From Candidatus Latescibacterota bacterium (GTDB lineage Bacteria; Latescibacterota; UBA2968; UBA8231): a stretch of DNA of 64,000 nt. Positions 9,507 through 19,566 of the stretch are shown here, one piece after another. The stretch lies in assembly GCA_022827835.1 (NCBI GenBank), contig JAJEIO010000020.1, positions 22,168-86,167 of the forward strand, written 5' to 3'. The notes under the pieces are model-generated. The model made no database searches and was not told the origin of the DNA. It saw only the letters and a list, made by a program, of their open reading frames with translations. Position numbers and translations under genes: made by a program. Position 1 is the stretch's first letter; each line of letters opens with the position of its first letter.

Positions 9507-10723
9507 TGGCGCAACCCTCGCCGTAGGACCAAACCGTAGAGCGCACACAACAGAGCCACATCGGCCACCCACAGCGCACCCACCCCATTGTACAACCGCC
9601 AACTTGGAAACAAGGCAAAGCAGTACCCACTCGCCAGCACCGCCGAGCACACAACCGGTACTCGCCACAGCCAATGCGCCCGGGCCTCGCCAAGCGCCAT
9701 CCATAACGCCGCTTGGCAAAAGGGCAAGAAGACGAAGTAGTGGGGCCACGAAGTCTGCACCACAAACGGCAAGGCGAGAAATAGCGCCGCCGCGGATAGC
9801 GCCTCCCGATGCGCGATTTTCCGCTTGTGCAACCACCACACCACAACGCTATTGGCGCAAAAGACCAGCACACCTGCGAGCCGCAGCACATCGAGCGTCG
9901 ATTCCCCGAAGCTATACCCCAGCGGCTGCCCCCAGCGGTTGAGTACATGGACAAAATACTGGGTATTAAAATCGCGGAGGAGCCGGGCCGCCTCCGGCAA
10001 CGACTGTGCGGATGCGCGCTCGAAATACCACCAATCCCCAGGTCCCAACAACGCGGCTGGCAGCAGGCAGTAAAATCCCAACAGGCCGATGCCGAAAGCC
10101 GCTAGAAAGCGCCCATCGCGGCGGATAAGAAAATAGACGACAAATGCGCCGGGATAGTACTTGATGCAGGTGACCAGTGCCAACGCGATCCCCCCCAACG
10201 CACTCAGGCCCTGTTGGTGCAGCGCAAACGCCGCCACAACGCCAAGCGTCACCAACACACTGACCTGCCCCCATTTGAAATTGTGCAACAAGGGAAAGGA
10301 AGCCAGCAGCAACAACAAATAAACCAACATGCCCCGCGCGGAGAAGCCGAGTAGATAGCGGCCAGACACGTAATAGAACGCGGCTGCCCACCCCACCTGC
10401 AAAAACCCCCACAAAACAGTCGCCGCCGCCAGCGGCAAGAGCGCCACAAGGCTCAGCCCCAACGCAAAAAACGAGGTATAGTAGTATCCCCGAATGGGCC
10501 ACTTTTCGGCAAAAAGCACCTCGCCCATCGGATAGTAGAAGCGCTGAAAATCGCCAAAGAGCTGCTCGCCGTGGTCGATGGCGTTGACAAACCCATCAAT
10601 CGATCCCCACAGCAGCCAATAGCTGCCAAGAATCAACCCGGCCCCCAGCAAGCCCAGCCCACAACTCCGGTGCGGCTCTTGGTCAAAACCAAGCAAAATA
10701 TCCCCTTTTCTATCGCGTCTCAT
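9503..10723 (-). CDS. GT87/DUF2029-like membrane glycosyltransferase
   Basis: Likely start MRRDRKGD at 10723; polytopic; 'KWGQVSVLVTLGVVAAFALHQQGLSALGGIALALVTCIKYYPGAFVVYFLIRRDGR' fits GT87 mannosyltransferases; GTGA overlap with the next gene. Confidence 0.65.
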   Translation of the reverse strand: MRRDRKGDILLGFDQEPHRSCGLGLLGAGLILGSYWLLWGSIDGFVNAIDHGEQLFGDFQRFYYPMGEVLFAEKWPIRGYYYTSFFALGLSLVALLPLAAATVLWGFLQVGWAAAFYYVSGRYLLGFSARGMLVYLLLLLASFPLLHNFKWGQVSVLVTLGVVAAFALHQQGLSALGGIALALVTCIKYYPGAFVVYFLIRRDGRFLAAFGIGLLGFYCLLPAALLGPGDWWYFERASAQSLPEAARLLRDFNTQYFVHVLNRWGQPLGYSFGESTLDVLRLAGVLVFCANSVVVWWLHKRKIAHREALSAAALFLALPFVVQTSWPHYFVFLPFCQAALWMALGEARAHWLWRVPVVCSAVLASGYCFALFPSWRLYNGVGALWVADVALLCALYGLVLRRGLRQ

Positions 10724-10804
10724 CGCGTCCGCAACTGACTGGCGGTCTCCAGCGGATATCGATATTTTGAAGCACAAACCACGAAGATATAAGATACCAA
10801 TAAA

Positions 10805-12490
10805 TTGTCCGAACATCCCTTTTCGGCGTGGCGTATCGGCCTCGTTTGTCTTCTAACGGCCTGCGCACCAGCAGAGCAGAGCCTACCCCGCGTTCACTTT
10901 GTGGAAGTAGCCCAACCGGCCGGTCTGACCCTGCGCAATATCTGCGGCAGTCCAGACAAGCGCTACATTGTCGAGGCCAAGGGCGGCAGCCTCGCCGCCT
11001 TTGACTACGATCAAGACGGCGACCTCGACCTCTACATCGTCAATGGATCAACCCTCGAAGGCTTTCCGCCCGAAACCGCTCCCCACAACGCCCTCTACCA
11101 AAATGCCGGTGATGCAACTTTCCAAGATGTCGCCGCGGCTACGGGTGTCGATGACGCGTCTTGGGGTATGGGCGCGGCAGCCGCCGACTACGACAACGAC
11201 GGCGACCCGGACCTCTATGTCACCAACTATGGTGCCAACCGCTTCTATCAGAACGCTGGCAACGGCACCTTCACCGACCATGCCCCGTTGGCCGGCCTCG
11301 ACGATGCCCGCTGGAGTACGGGTGCCGCGTGGAGCGACTACGACAACGACGGCGACCTCGACCTCTACGTGGCGAATTACATCGACTTTGATGTCAACTT
11401 CATCCCCGAGGGAGCCGACGCGGGAATGTGGCGCGGCCTGAACGTCATGTACGGCCCCCGCGGACTGGTCGGCGCGACCGATGCGCTTTATCGCAACGAA
11501 GGCGACGGCACCTTCACCGATGTTACCCAAGCAGCCGGCGTCACCGATCGCTACAAGCGCTATGGCTTTACCCCGCTCTTTAGCGACTTCGACCGCGACG
11601 GCGACCAAGATCTCTTCGTCGCCAACGATGCGGGTCCCAATATGTTCTACCGCAATCAGGGCAATGGCACCTTCGCGGAGGAAGCGCTGGAGGCAGCCGT
11701 GGCCTTGCTCGAAAGCGGCGATGCCCAAGCGTGTATGGGCGCGGCGTCGGCCGATTACGACAACGATGGCGACTTCGACCTCTACGTCACGAACTTCGCC
11801 CTCGACTACAATACCCTCTACCAGAACGATGGCCGCGGCTTCTTCAAGGACGTCTCCGCCACCGCCGGTCTCATTTACCCCACCTGGCCCTTCGTCGGCT
11901 GGGGCACGGGCTTTGCCGACTTTGACAACGACGGCTGGCAAGACCTCTTCGTGGCCAACGGCCACGTCTATCCCCAAGTCGAGCAGCTCGAGCGCGGGGC
12001 CTCCTACCGGCAAAACAACCAACTCTTTCTCAGCGCGGGCAACGGGCGTTTCACCGAGGCCACCGAGACAGCCGGACCGGGTTTTGCCATTGAAGAATCG
12101 AGCCGCGGCGCAGTCCTAGCCGACTTCGACAACGATGGCGATATCGACATTGCCGTCCACAACCTCGACTCGACTCCCTCGCTTTTGCGCAACGATTCAC
12201 CGGCCAGCAACCACTATCTTATCGTCCGCGTCCAAGGCGTCGAAAGCAACCGCGACGGGATCGGTGCTATCGTCACCGTCGAAACCAGCGCCGGTACCCA
12301 GGTCCGCGAAATCCGCGCTGGCAGCAGTTTTCTGGCCCAGGATGATATCCGCGCTCACTTCGGCTTGGGCGGAGAACGCGTGGTGCAACGTCTCGCAGTG
12401 CATTGGCCCAGTGGTCAGGTTGACCTCTTCGCCGACATTCAGGCGGACCGCATCCTCACGGTGCGCGAGGGACAGGGCCTTTCCCCCTGA
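10805..12490 (+). CDS. CRTAC1-like FG-GAP/ASPIC-UnbV lipoprotein
   Basis: 561 aa (TTG start in track); lipobox-like LLTACAP; many DYDNDGDxDLYVxN units; C-terminal ASPIC/UnbV 'GIGAIVTVETSAGTQVREIRAGSSFLAQDDIRAHFGLG'. Confidence 0.85.
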   Translation: MSEHPFSAWRIGLVCLLTACAPAEQSLPRVHFVEVAQPAGLTLRNICGSPDKRYIVEAKGGSLAAFDYDQDGDLDLYIVNGSTLEGFPPETAPHNALYQNAGDATFQDVAAATGVDDASWGMGAAAADYDNDGDPDLYVTNYGANRFYQNAGNGTFTDHAPLAGLDDARWSTGAAWSDYDNDGDLDLYVANYIDFDVNFIPEGADAGMWRGLNVMYGPRGLVGATDALYRNEGDGTFTDVTQAAGVTDRYKRYGFTPLFSDFDRDGDQDLFVANDAGPNMFYRNQGNGTFAEEALEAAVALLESGDAQACMGAASADYDNDGDFDLYVTNFALDYNTLYQNDGRGFFKDVSATAGLIYPTWPFVGWGTGFADFDNDGWQDLFVANGHVYPQVEQLERGASYRQNNQLFLSAGNGRFTEATETAGPGFAIEESSRGAVLADFDNDGDIDIAVHNLDSTPSLLRNDSPASNHYLIVRVQGVESNRDGIGAIVTVETSAGTQVREIRAGSSFLAQDDIRAHFGLGGERVVQRLAVHWPSGQVDLFADIQADRILTVREGQGLSP

Positions 12491-12529
12491 CCCTTGCGAG
12501 GAATTTTCCCGCCAATTTATTTCGAGCCT

Positions 12530-13330
12530 ATGTTCCGCGCCCTGCTTATCCTTGCCCTGATCCTGCCCGCCTGTAGCCGCGTCCCCGAGTCGCTGACCGT
12601 CGAACTAGCCCCCGGCGTGGCGATGGAGTTCGCCTACATCCCGCCCGGCACCTTCGCCATGGGCGCAGCCCCGGGCGAGGAAGGACCGCTCGACGACAGC
12701 GAGACACCCCAACACCAAGTCGAACTATCGCGCGGATTCTACCTCGCCAAATACGAGCTTACTCAGGCCCAGTGGCGCGCCGTCGTCGGCACTCAACCGT
12801 GGCGTCGGCGTCAGTACGTCAAAGAAGGAGCGCAACACCCGGCCACCTACATCTCGTGGATCGAAGCCGCACATTTCATCCAGCGGCTCAATAAAAAGGC
12901 CGGCAAAACGCTCTACCGCTTCCCCACTGAAGCCGAATGGGAATACGCCTGCCGCGCTGGGACCACCGCGCGCTTCTTCTCCGGCGACGACGAGCAAGCA
13001 CTAGCCGACTATGCTTGGGTCAGCGGCAACTCCTGGGCAGTCGGCGAGAAACACCCCCACGCCGTCGGCCAAAAGACACCCAACGCTTGGGGACTCTACG
13101 ATATGCACGGCAATGTCTGGGAGTGGGTCGCCGACTGGGAGGGGCCATACAGTGCGGATAAACAAATCGATCCCCAAGGTCCGGCCGCAGGAGAGCGCCG
13201 CGTCGGCCGCGGTGGCTCCTTTGGCACCCTAGGGCTGGGCGGACGTTCGGCCTCGCGCTTTTTTAGCCCGCCCGATGCCCGCAGCCCCGATGTAGGAGTC
13301 CGCATCGCCCGCGAAGTCACAGCCGATTAA
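12530..13330 (+). CDS. FGE-sulfatase (SUMF1)-fold lipoprotein
   Basis: Start ATG 12530 (MFRALLILALILPACSR); 'MEFAYIPPGTFAMGA...GFYLAKYELTQAQWRAVVG...RFPTEAEWEYACRAGTTARFFSGDD...YDMHGNVWEWVADW...GRGGSF' is the SUMF1 fold. Confidence 0.85.
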   Translation: MFRALLILALILPACSRVPESLTVELAPGVAMEFAYIPPGTFAMGAAPGEEGPLDDSETPQHQVELSRGFYLAKYELTQAQWRAVVGTQPWRRRQYVKEGAQHPATYISWIEAAHFIQRLNKKAGKTLYRFPTEAEWEYACRAGTTARFFSGDDEQALADYAWVSGNSWAVGEKHPHAVGQKTPNAWGLYDMHGNVWEWVADWEGPYSADKQIDPQGPAAGERRVGRGGSFGTLGLGGRSASRFFSPPDARSPDVGVRIAREVTAD

Positions 13331-14913
13331 TAGCGTCGATTTTTGAGAATCAATATCGACGGCCCCCGCCGCCAACGCGCTTCTAGCTCGGCCGACACAT
13401 TGGACCAACCCATGGCAAAGGAGCCGAGGACGATGTCCTCGTCGCCGTCGAGGTCCACGTCGCCCACATCCATCGTCAGCCAGCGGCCCGCCAGCACCTC
13501 GTCGAACGTCGTGGGCGCAAACTGCATTCCGCCCTCGTTGCGCAAGTACACGAAGGCTTCTGCGGGCGCGTCAACGTAATCGGCGAAAAAGCCGATCGCA
13601 GCTATATCGAAATCTCCATCTCCATCGAAATCAGCGGCCTGCGCCTTGTAGGCCCCGTTGAGCGGAAAGAAATAGGCCTCTGTGAAGCGATTGCGGCCGT
13701 CGTTGAGATAGAGCCGGACCCCGTGGTACGGTTTGAGTAGCAGCGCGTAGTCGGCGTTGTCGCCGTTGGCAGTGAGCAGGTCGAGATCCCCATCCCCGTC
13801 AAAATCCACCAGACTCAGATGCGCCGCCCCATAGGAAGGCGGCCACTGCACCACATAGGACTCCGCAAAGGTGCCGTCGCCGCGATTGTAATAAATAAAC
13901 ACACCCTCGCGAGCTTGCCCCATTAAAGCGATGATGTCCGGGCGGCCGTCGCCGTTGAAATCGCGCACGTAGTGGCTGATCGCCCCAGGGTACTGATTGA
14001 GCCAGCGCTCCTCGTACCCCCCGCCTTCCTTGGCAATGAAATAGGACAGATGACCCAACAAGTTGCCGAACTCGGAGACGACGATCTCCTCCACCCCATC
14101 GCCGTCCAGATCGGCAAACGACGTAGCAACTGGCCGCGACAAATCCCTCAGCACCCGTTTGCCGACCTGTAGAAAGGCATCGCCCTCCTTGGCCACGGCC
14201 ATCAACTGGCCTTGCGGATCGTCCGACGGGAACGGCGAGCCGATTGAGGTAACCCAGATAGTCCCTTCGCGCCAGTCGATATCGGTCGGAGTCAGGTTGA
14301 GCCTCAGCTTCTGCACGAGCTGACCCTGACCATCGAGGATCGATACCGAGCGCTCGCGCGAGTCCCCTGCGTAAATTCGCCCCTCATGGATCGCCACGAG
14401 CGTCGTAAAGGGACTTTCGACGCGATACTCTGGTATCAAGACGTCAAATTGATCCAAGTCGCGGCCGATCGCGGTCCGCGTCCCCTGGGGCAAGGGCTGT
14501 TCCGGCGCGGCCTGCAGATAGTATTCGACAATCGGTGCCCAAACCTCCACCGGGATCAACGGCTCTTGGGGATAGATGCCCGGTTGCTCGTCCTCCCGTT
14601 GATACTTCTTAGGTGGCAAGCCCGCCAGTTCCTGCGGCAAACCGAGGATTTTGGCCAATGTCGGCAGCACCCACTCGCGCAGCGTCGTCCGGTCCAGCAA
14701 ATCAGGCTCGGCGAAGACGTGGCAACTCTGGCAGTACAACTTGGCCAGACGGCGGCCCTCGCTATCGGTGGAATCGGGCGGCTGGAAGTGCAGAGGGTGG
14801 ATCAGTTCGAGATCTATGGCAGTAGGTGGCGGCGCGGAGTCTGTGTCCGGTTCTTGGCAGCCGCATAGCACGAAGATCAGACAGACTATCCGCGTCAGAG
14901 CCGTCATCGTCAA
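13327..14913 (-). CDS. FG-GAP/VCBS repeat lipoprotein with CxxCH motif
   Basis: 528 aa; lipobox VLCGC; 'KLYCQSCHVFAEPDLLDRTTLREWVLPTL'; multiple FDGDGDxD propeller loops. Confidence 0.8.
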   Translation of the reverse strand: MTMTALTRIVCLIFVLCGCQEPDTDSAPPPTAIDLELIHPLHFQPPDSTDSEGRRLAKLYCQSCHVFAEPDLLDRTTLREWVLPTLAKILGLPQELAGLPPKKYQREDEQPGIYPQEPLIPVEVWAPIVEYYLQAAPEQPLPQGTRTAIGRDLDQFDVLIPEYRVESPFTTLVAIHEGRIYAGDSRERSVSILDGQGQLVQKLRLNLTPTDIDWREGTIWVTSIGSPFPSDDPQGQLMAVAKEGDAFLQVGKRVLRDLSRPVATSFADLDGDGVEEIVVSEFGNLLGHLSYFIAKEGGGYEERWLNQYPGAISHYVRDFNGDGRPDIIALMGQAREGVFIYYNRGDGTFAESYVVQWPPSYGAAHLSLVDFDGDGDLDLLTANGDNADYALLLKPYHGVRLYLNDGRNRFTEAYFFPLNGAYKAQAADFDGDGDFDIAAIGFFADYVDAPAEAFVYLRNEGGMQFAPTTFDEVLAGRWLTMDVGDVDLDGDEDIVLGSFAMGWSNVSAELEARWRRGPSILILKNRRY

Positions 14914-17513
14914 TAGGCTACGGCAATAGTATGCAAGACTTCCCCGGCCCCGACGCGTGCTCCTTGGGTATCGGTATCCACCCGCAGGCGCACCACATAC
15001 ACTCCCGGTGCGACCACCGCCCCCGACTCATCCCGACCATCCCACCCAACTCCGTACGCCCCTGTACTCACCCCGCGCTGCTCGACCAACTGCCGCACCA
15101 GCCGACCGCTCAAATCGTAGATCAGCACCTCCACCGGACTGTCGTCGCCGACCTTGATTACCTTGAAGTGGAACGACACTTGGTCGTTGACCCCATCCCC
15201 ATTGGGAGTGAAGACCTCCGGTATCACCACGTCCTCCAACAATGATCGGCTCTGCACGGCACCCCGCAAGGTCGTGGTGTTGCTGAGTACCTCCCCTACT
15301 GCATCGCCCGGATCAACCCGCTGCCAATCCCATTCCGCCGAGGTGCTGTTCTGCAGCGATGCCTGCAACACCGCTCCAGCCGAAAAAAGCGCCGTAGTGA
15401 AGTCCAGCCGCAACATCTCGACCCCTGACTCTGGGCTGATTGGCGGAAAGGTCAAGCGCAGGCTGTCGCCGCCCGTCGCCACAACCTCGACATCGGCTAT
15501 CGCCGGCCCGTCCATATCGCGGCCAGCCAGCACCTCGCCCGCACCGGCATACAGACCATCGAACTCAAGCGTCATGTCCGCCGGTGCCACCAGCAGAAGC
15601 TCGTCGAAACCGGGATCGCGGGGGGCGAAGTTCGGCCGCACAAAGAGCGAAAAGCGCTGCTCTTTCCCCAGCGTCTCCACCACCGCCGGTGCCACCTCTC
15701 CCGTCAGGCTCTGCGCCACCGGATGCGTAAAATTGAGCCGGATCGAACGCAAGGTCGCGCTCACTGAAGGAGCGTCCGACAACAGGGTTGCCCGGATCTC
15801 TAGGAACTCGCGCGGCGACGGCGAAGTAATCGGACTGCCGCTGGGATCTTCGCCCGGCTGGCTCCAGTCGCTCCAATCCCCGCCTACTACTTCTTCGGCG
15901 ATAATATCCCCCTTGAATATCGACAGCAGCTTATCGTACTGGTCTTTGCTCACTTCGGTGCCGTCTTTTTTGAAATAGCGCAGGTTCTCGGCTAGTTCGT
16001 TGCCGGTGCGCGTCTGCACCAGCACACTCGTGCCCGGCGGCACATCCGCGTCCCATTCGAGTGAGACTAGGTTGCGGCTGCCGCCCAGCCGCACCAGATC
16101 CGAAGTCAGGCTTACCTCCGACATAAACCCTTCCCCATAGAGCTGCAACTCGGACGGATCGGCCAGAATGGCCGCACCACTATTGCCTACCCCGCGCACA
16201 ATCTGATTCCACACGAAGCGGAAAAAACGCGCCCTTAAGGGGCTAAAGTTGTTGCCCATTACGCTTTGGGTGCCAATCGTGCTGGCACTGAGGACTTCCG
16301 CACCACTCACTGCGGCCGCGGAAGTCCACTTGAGGCTGCCGTCTGCCTCGCGCTCGCCATTGGAGAAATCCAGTCTATAACCCTCAAAATTTCGCTGGCG
16401 CGCTCCCAAGGCCATGCGGAAAGCGTCGATCCAGAACGAAGCTCCCATATCGAAAAACACCTCGCCCTCTGGTGACTTTAATTGCCCAGGGGAGAAGATG
16501 AAAATCACCTCGCTGAAACTGAGCACATCACCGTCGAATAAACTCGCCAGCGCCAGCGATTGGGTCGAAGTAACCATGCCCCCGCGCTCGACCGTATTGA
16601 TCAGAATCTCGTCGCCCTCGGCCCACACTTCCAACTCGGCTAGGCGCGGCCTTTCGCGCACGAAATAGCGCACTGGGCCTTGCCGCGATGCTTCGAGCCG
16701 GTCATAGACCTCCTTTTTGACCGCGGCCTCATTGCCATTCGGCAGTAACTTGTGGTAGAGGATCGCCCCTCGGTCTGCCTCTAACAGGGCTTCGTACTCG
16801 TCGCGGCTGATCTCCCGCCCCTCGGCAAAGTCGCTGCCGGTCACCAGCACCTGCACGAAGCGCAGGCCCATGCCCGCAAACTCTTCTGCGTACTCCAGCT
16901 CGATCTCAAAGAGCCGCTGTTGTTTGTTGGGCACCAAGGTGCGCGCCACTCGTCTGAACTCCGGCGTCTCGGAACGGCTGTTGCCCTTGGGTTGGCGGCC
17001 TTCCGAGACCAGCACATCAAACTGCAAGAAGGGGTCGCCCAACGCTTCATCGACAAACTTGAGCACGATCTTGCGGGCCATGACGAAGCGGCCCAAATCG
17101 ACGATAAACCACCACTGCGTCGCCAAATCGACACCTAACTCGAGCGCGTCAGGTTCCCAATAGGTCTCCATATCGCCGTCAAAGAGGGCCAGTACACCCG
17201 GCGCATTGGAGCCAGCGCGGATGCCGTCGCTGAGTTCGATATCGGCCGCGTCTTTTTTGATGTAATTGGGAGGATTCAGGCGCAAGAATTCGCGGGCGTT
17301 CTCCACGGCATTGATATTCTTGCGCAGCCGCCGTGGCCGAACTTCGCCGTCGGCCCCGATGTCTAGGGTGCCCGCCCCGAAAGACCAGTTTTGCCAGTGC
17401 TGCTGAGAATTGACCACGACTTGGTCGGCGGTGACGCGATGGCCCGCTCCCTGAGCGCTGGCGCACACCGCGCCCAACAACAAGGCGCTGGCAACAGTCC
17501 AAATGGTCTTCAT
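14910..17513 (-). CDS. array protein A0: discoidin-like exported protein with FTPNGDG C-terminal domain
   Basis: Signal peptide MKTIWTVASALLLGAVCASAQ (ATG about 17513; track start 17540); 'LFDGDMETYWEPD...QWWFIVDLGRFVMARKIVLKF' discoidin-like; C-terminal 'VFTPNGDGVNDQVSFHF...IYDLSGRLVRQL...WDGRD...APGVYVVRLRV...IAVAY'. Confidence 0.8.
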   Translation of the reverse strand: MKTIWTVASALLLGAVCASAQGAGHRVTADQVVVNSQQHWQNWSFGAGTLDIGADGEVRPRRLRKNINAVENAREFLRLNPPNYIKKDAADIELSDGIRAGSNAPGVLALFDGDMETYWEPDALELGVDLATQWWFIVDLGRFVMARKIVLKFVDEALGDPFLQFDVLVSEGRQPKGNSRSETPEFRRVARTLVPNKQQRLFEIELEYAEEFAGMGLRFVQVLVTGSDFAEGREISRDEYEALLEADRGAILYHKLLPNGNEAAVKKEVYDRLEASRQGPVRYFVRERPRLAELEVWAEGDEILINTVERGGMVTSTQSLALASLFDGDVLSFSEVIFIFSPGQLKSPEGEVFFDMGASFWIDAFRMALGARQRNFEGYRLDFSNGEREADGSLKWTSAAAVSGAEVLSASTIGTQSVMGNNFSPLRARFFRFVWNQIVRGVGNSGAAILADPSELQLYGEGFMSEVSLTSDLVRLGGSRNLVSLEWDADVPPGTSVLVQTRTGNELAENLRYFKKDGTEVSKDQYDKLLSIFKGDIIAEEVVGGDWSDWSQPGEDPSGSPITSPSPREFLEIRATLLSDAPSVSATLRSIRLNFTHPVAQSLTGEVAPAVVETLGKEQRFSLFVRPNFAPRDPGFDELLLVAPADMTLEFDGLYAGAGEVLAGRDMDGPAIADVEVVATGGDSLRLTFPPISPESGVEMLRLDFTTALFSAGAVLQASLQNSTSAEWDWQRVDPGDAVGEVLSNTTTLRGAVQSRSLLEDVVIPEVFTPNGDGVNDQVSFHFKVIKVGDDSPVEVLIYDLSGRLVRQLVEQRGVSTGAYGVGWDGRDESGAVVAPGVYVVRLRVDTDTQGARVGAGEVLHTIAVAY

Positions 17514-17523
17514 TGTTCGGCCT

Positions 17524-19470
17524 CTAATAAGCCAGTGCAATGACGCGCTGGAGGATTTCTACGCCTTGGTCGCTAGTCACCTTTAGGCGCAATAGATAGC
17601 ATCCCGGCACTACCCGCTCCCCACTCGCCAATACCCCACCCCACTCCACGCGAAATCGGCCGCTCTGCGCTGTGCCGCGATGCACCTCCCCCAAGCGACG
17701 GCCCGACAAATCGTACAGATCCAATGCGACTGGTACCGCTCCCAAGAGATTCAACAACTCGTATTCGATCTGCAACTCGTCGTTGACTCCGTCGCCATTG
17801 GGCGTAAACACGGGCGAGGCTAGCCTGAGCGCGTTGGCCGCCTTGTGTTCCACTTCGACCAAACCTACGTTCAGCGTGTTGCTCTCGACTAGTGGATTGG
17901 CGTCGCCTGCGGTGAGCCGCTGATGCACCTCAAAGGGCCTTTCGCTGTCCGATACCCGGCCGGTGAACATCGTGCCGAACTTGAACACTTCTACCTGAAA
18001 GTCCACCTCAACCAATTCTTCGGTGCGCTGCAAATCCATGCGCGGGATGCGCAGCGCAAAGCCCTCCGCGTCCGAGCGCAGGACGTCAAAGCCGACCTCC
18101 ACCTCGCTAATGCGCACCGCGTCAACACTTTTGACCTGCACGGGCGTCTCAACCTCAATGGTGTCAAATCCCAGATCGTCCTCTTCAAATTGGGGCAATA
18201 CCGCATAGGTAAAGGAAGTCACCTCTCCCGCTTTAACCTGCGCCGGAGCGATCTCGGCCAGTACTTGGGTGGCCACCGGCGGGTCCGAGACGCTGAACTG
18301 TACATAGTCCAGCCGTCCGCCCGCCTCCTTGAGCGATTCAAAGTCGGCGCGCAGTTGCACGTAGCGCCTAGGCTGGTCCGCCTGCATCGCCCCCGTACTG
18401 TCCGCGAAATCGTACGCTTGGCTCCAAGCTTCCCACTGCTGGGTATCAGGCGTGATCCCAGCCCGCTCGCCCTTGTTGAGCTTGTTATAGGCATTGCGCG
18501 TCAGCACTCGACCTTGGGTGTCGAAGCGACTTTGCTCATCGCCGCGAAAGGTGAAGCGCCAGTAGATGTTGGGCGTCGGCGTATCGCCGCTGCGCATAGT
18601 CAAGGCAACGCGAGCACCTGGCTCGACCACACCCGACCAACTCAGATCGCCCAGCGACACCGCTCGGCCTAGATCAATGACATTACTTTGGTAGCCAGCA
18701 AAGGGGGCATAACCCGCGCCGTAGAGTTCAAGTTCGGCTAGCTCCCAGATGCCCCGTGTATTCTCCGCTGCTCGGAAGAGTACCTTCTGCACAGGTTGCG
18801 CTGGCAACTCTAACTCAATGATAGGCTCGGTGTTTTCCCTGATATCGTAGAGTACGTCAAAGGCGACGACAGACCCCCTGCCGAATCCCCCCACTCCAGC
18901 CTGTAGCTCTCGATGGGGATCTTTGAACGGATCGCCGTCACTGATGCCAATGGTAAAGCTCTCCACGAAGCGGTCGTGCAGATGTCTTTCGCGGGGGTAG
19001 AACTTGATTCGTTCGAGAAAAAACAGGCCGCCGAGGTCGAAAATCAGACTTTTGTGTTTGGGCCCATGCATCGCAAAGTGCCCATCGCCCAGATAGACCG
19101 TATTGGGATCCTCGTCCCAGATAAACCAGTCATCGACATCGGGACCACCCCAGCCAATCCAAGTCAGATAGAAAATATCCCCGAGGAAATCGGGCTGGGG
19201 CAACAGCGGCGTCAGGTTGACCGTCGGGTCGAGTTGGCGCGGTGCGATGTGATTGGGTGTTACTTCGATTAGGTCAGTCTGGCCATGCTGATCTTCGGCC
19301 ACATCGGCCCACGCCAGTTGCACGAATTCCACCCCCTCAAGCGCCGCCAATTCTGGAGCCGGCAAATCGCTACCCCCGAGCCGGTAGATCGTCAGCGCGT
19401 CGAGAGGGCCGACGCCCAACAGCAAAAACCCGCACCATACAGCTAAGGAATCTCTGAGGCGTTGGTGCAT
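17524..19470 (-). CDS. array protein B1: discoidin-like exported protein with FTPNGDG C-terminal domain
   Basis: Likely start ATG 19470 (MHQRLRDSLAVWCGFLLLG..ALTIYRLGG); 'LGGLFFLERIKFYPRERHLHDRFVESFTIGISDGDPFKD'; C-terminal VFTPNGDGVND... ending RVIALAY. Confidence 0.8.
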   Translation of the reverse strand: MHQRLRDSLAVWCGFLLLGVGPLDALTIYRLGGSDLPAPELAALEGVEFVQLAWADVAEDQHGQTDLIEVTPNHIAPRQLDPTVNLTPLLPQPDFLGDIFYLTWIGWGGPDVDDWFIWDEDPNTVYLGDGHFAMHGPKHKSLIFDLGGLFFLERIKFYPRERHLHDRFVESFTIGISDGDPFKDPHRELQAGVGGFGRGSVVAFDVLYDIRENTEPIIELELPAQPVQKVLFRAAENTRGIWELAELELYGAGYAPFAGYQSNVIDLGRAVSLGDLSWSGVVEPGARVALTMRSGDTPTPNIYWRFTFRGDEQSRFDTQGRVLTRNAYNKLNKGERAGITPDTQQWEAWSQAYDFADSTGAMQADQPRRYVQLRADFESLKEAGGRLDYVQFSVSDPPVATQVLAEIAPAQVKAGEVTSFTYAVLPQFEEDDLGFDTIEVETPVQVKSVDAVRISEVEVGFDVLRSDAEGFALRIPRMDLQRTEELVEVDFQVEVFKFGTMFTGRVSDSERPFEVHQRLTAGDANPLVESNTLNVGLVEVEHKAANALRLASPVFTPNGDGVNDELQIEYELLNLLGAVPVALDLYDLSGRRLGEVHRGTAQSGRFRVEWGGVLASGERVVPGCYLLRLKVTSDQGVEILQRVIALAY

Positions 19471-19566
19471 GAATGGGTGCTCCCTATAAAAACCTTCCTG
19501 CGATGAAGAGCATATCTTGGCTCGGTCGCGTTTGATCGCCGTGGTCACCAATGCCCAGCGACAGGC

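Noticed and set aside
11048-12022. 324-aa minus-strand ORF opposite the second FG-GAP gene
   Set aside because: Same antisense artefact (VAVVVVVGGCRAHTP... repeats) from the FG-GAP calcium-loop codons.
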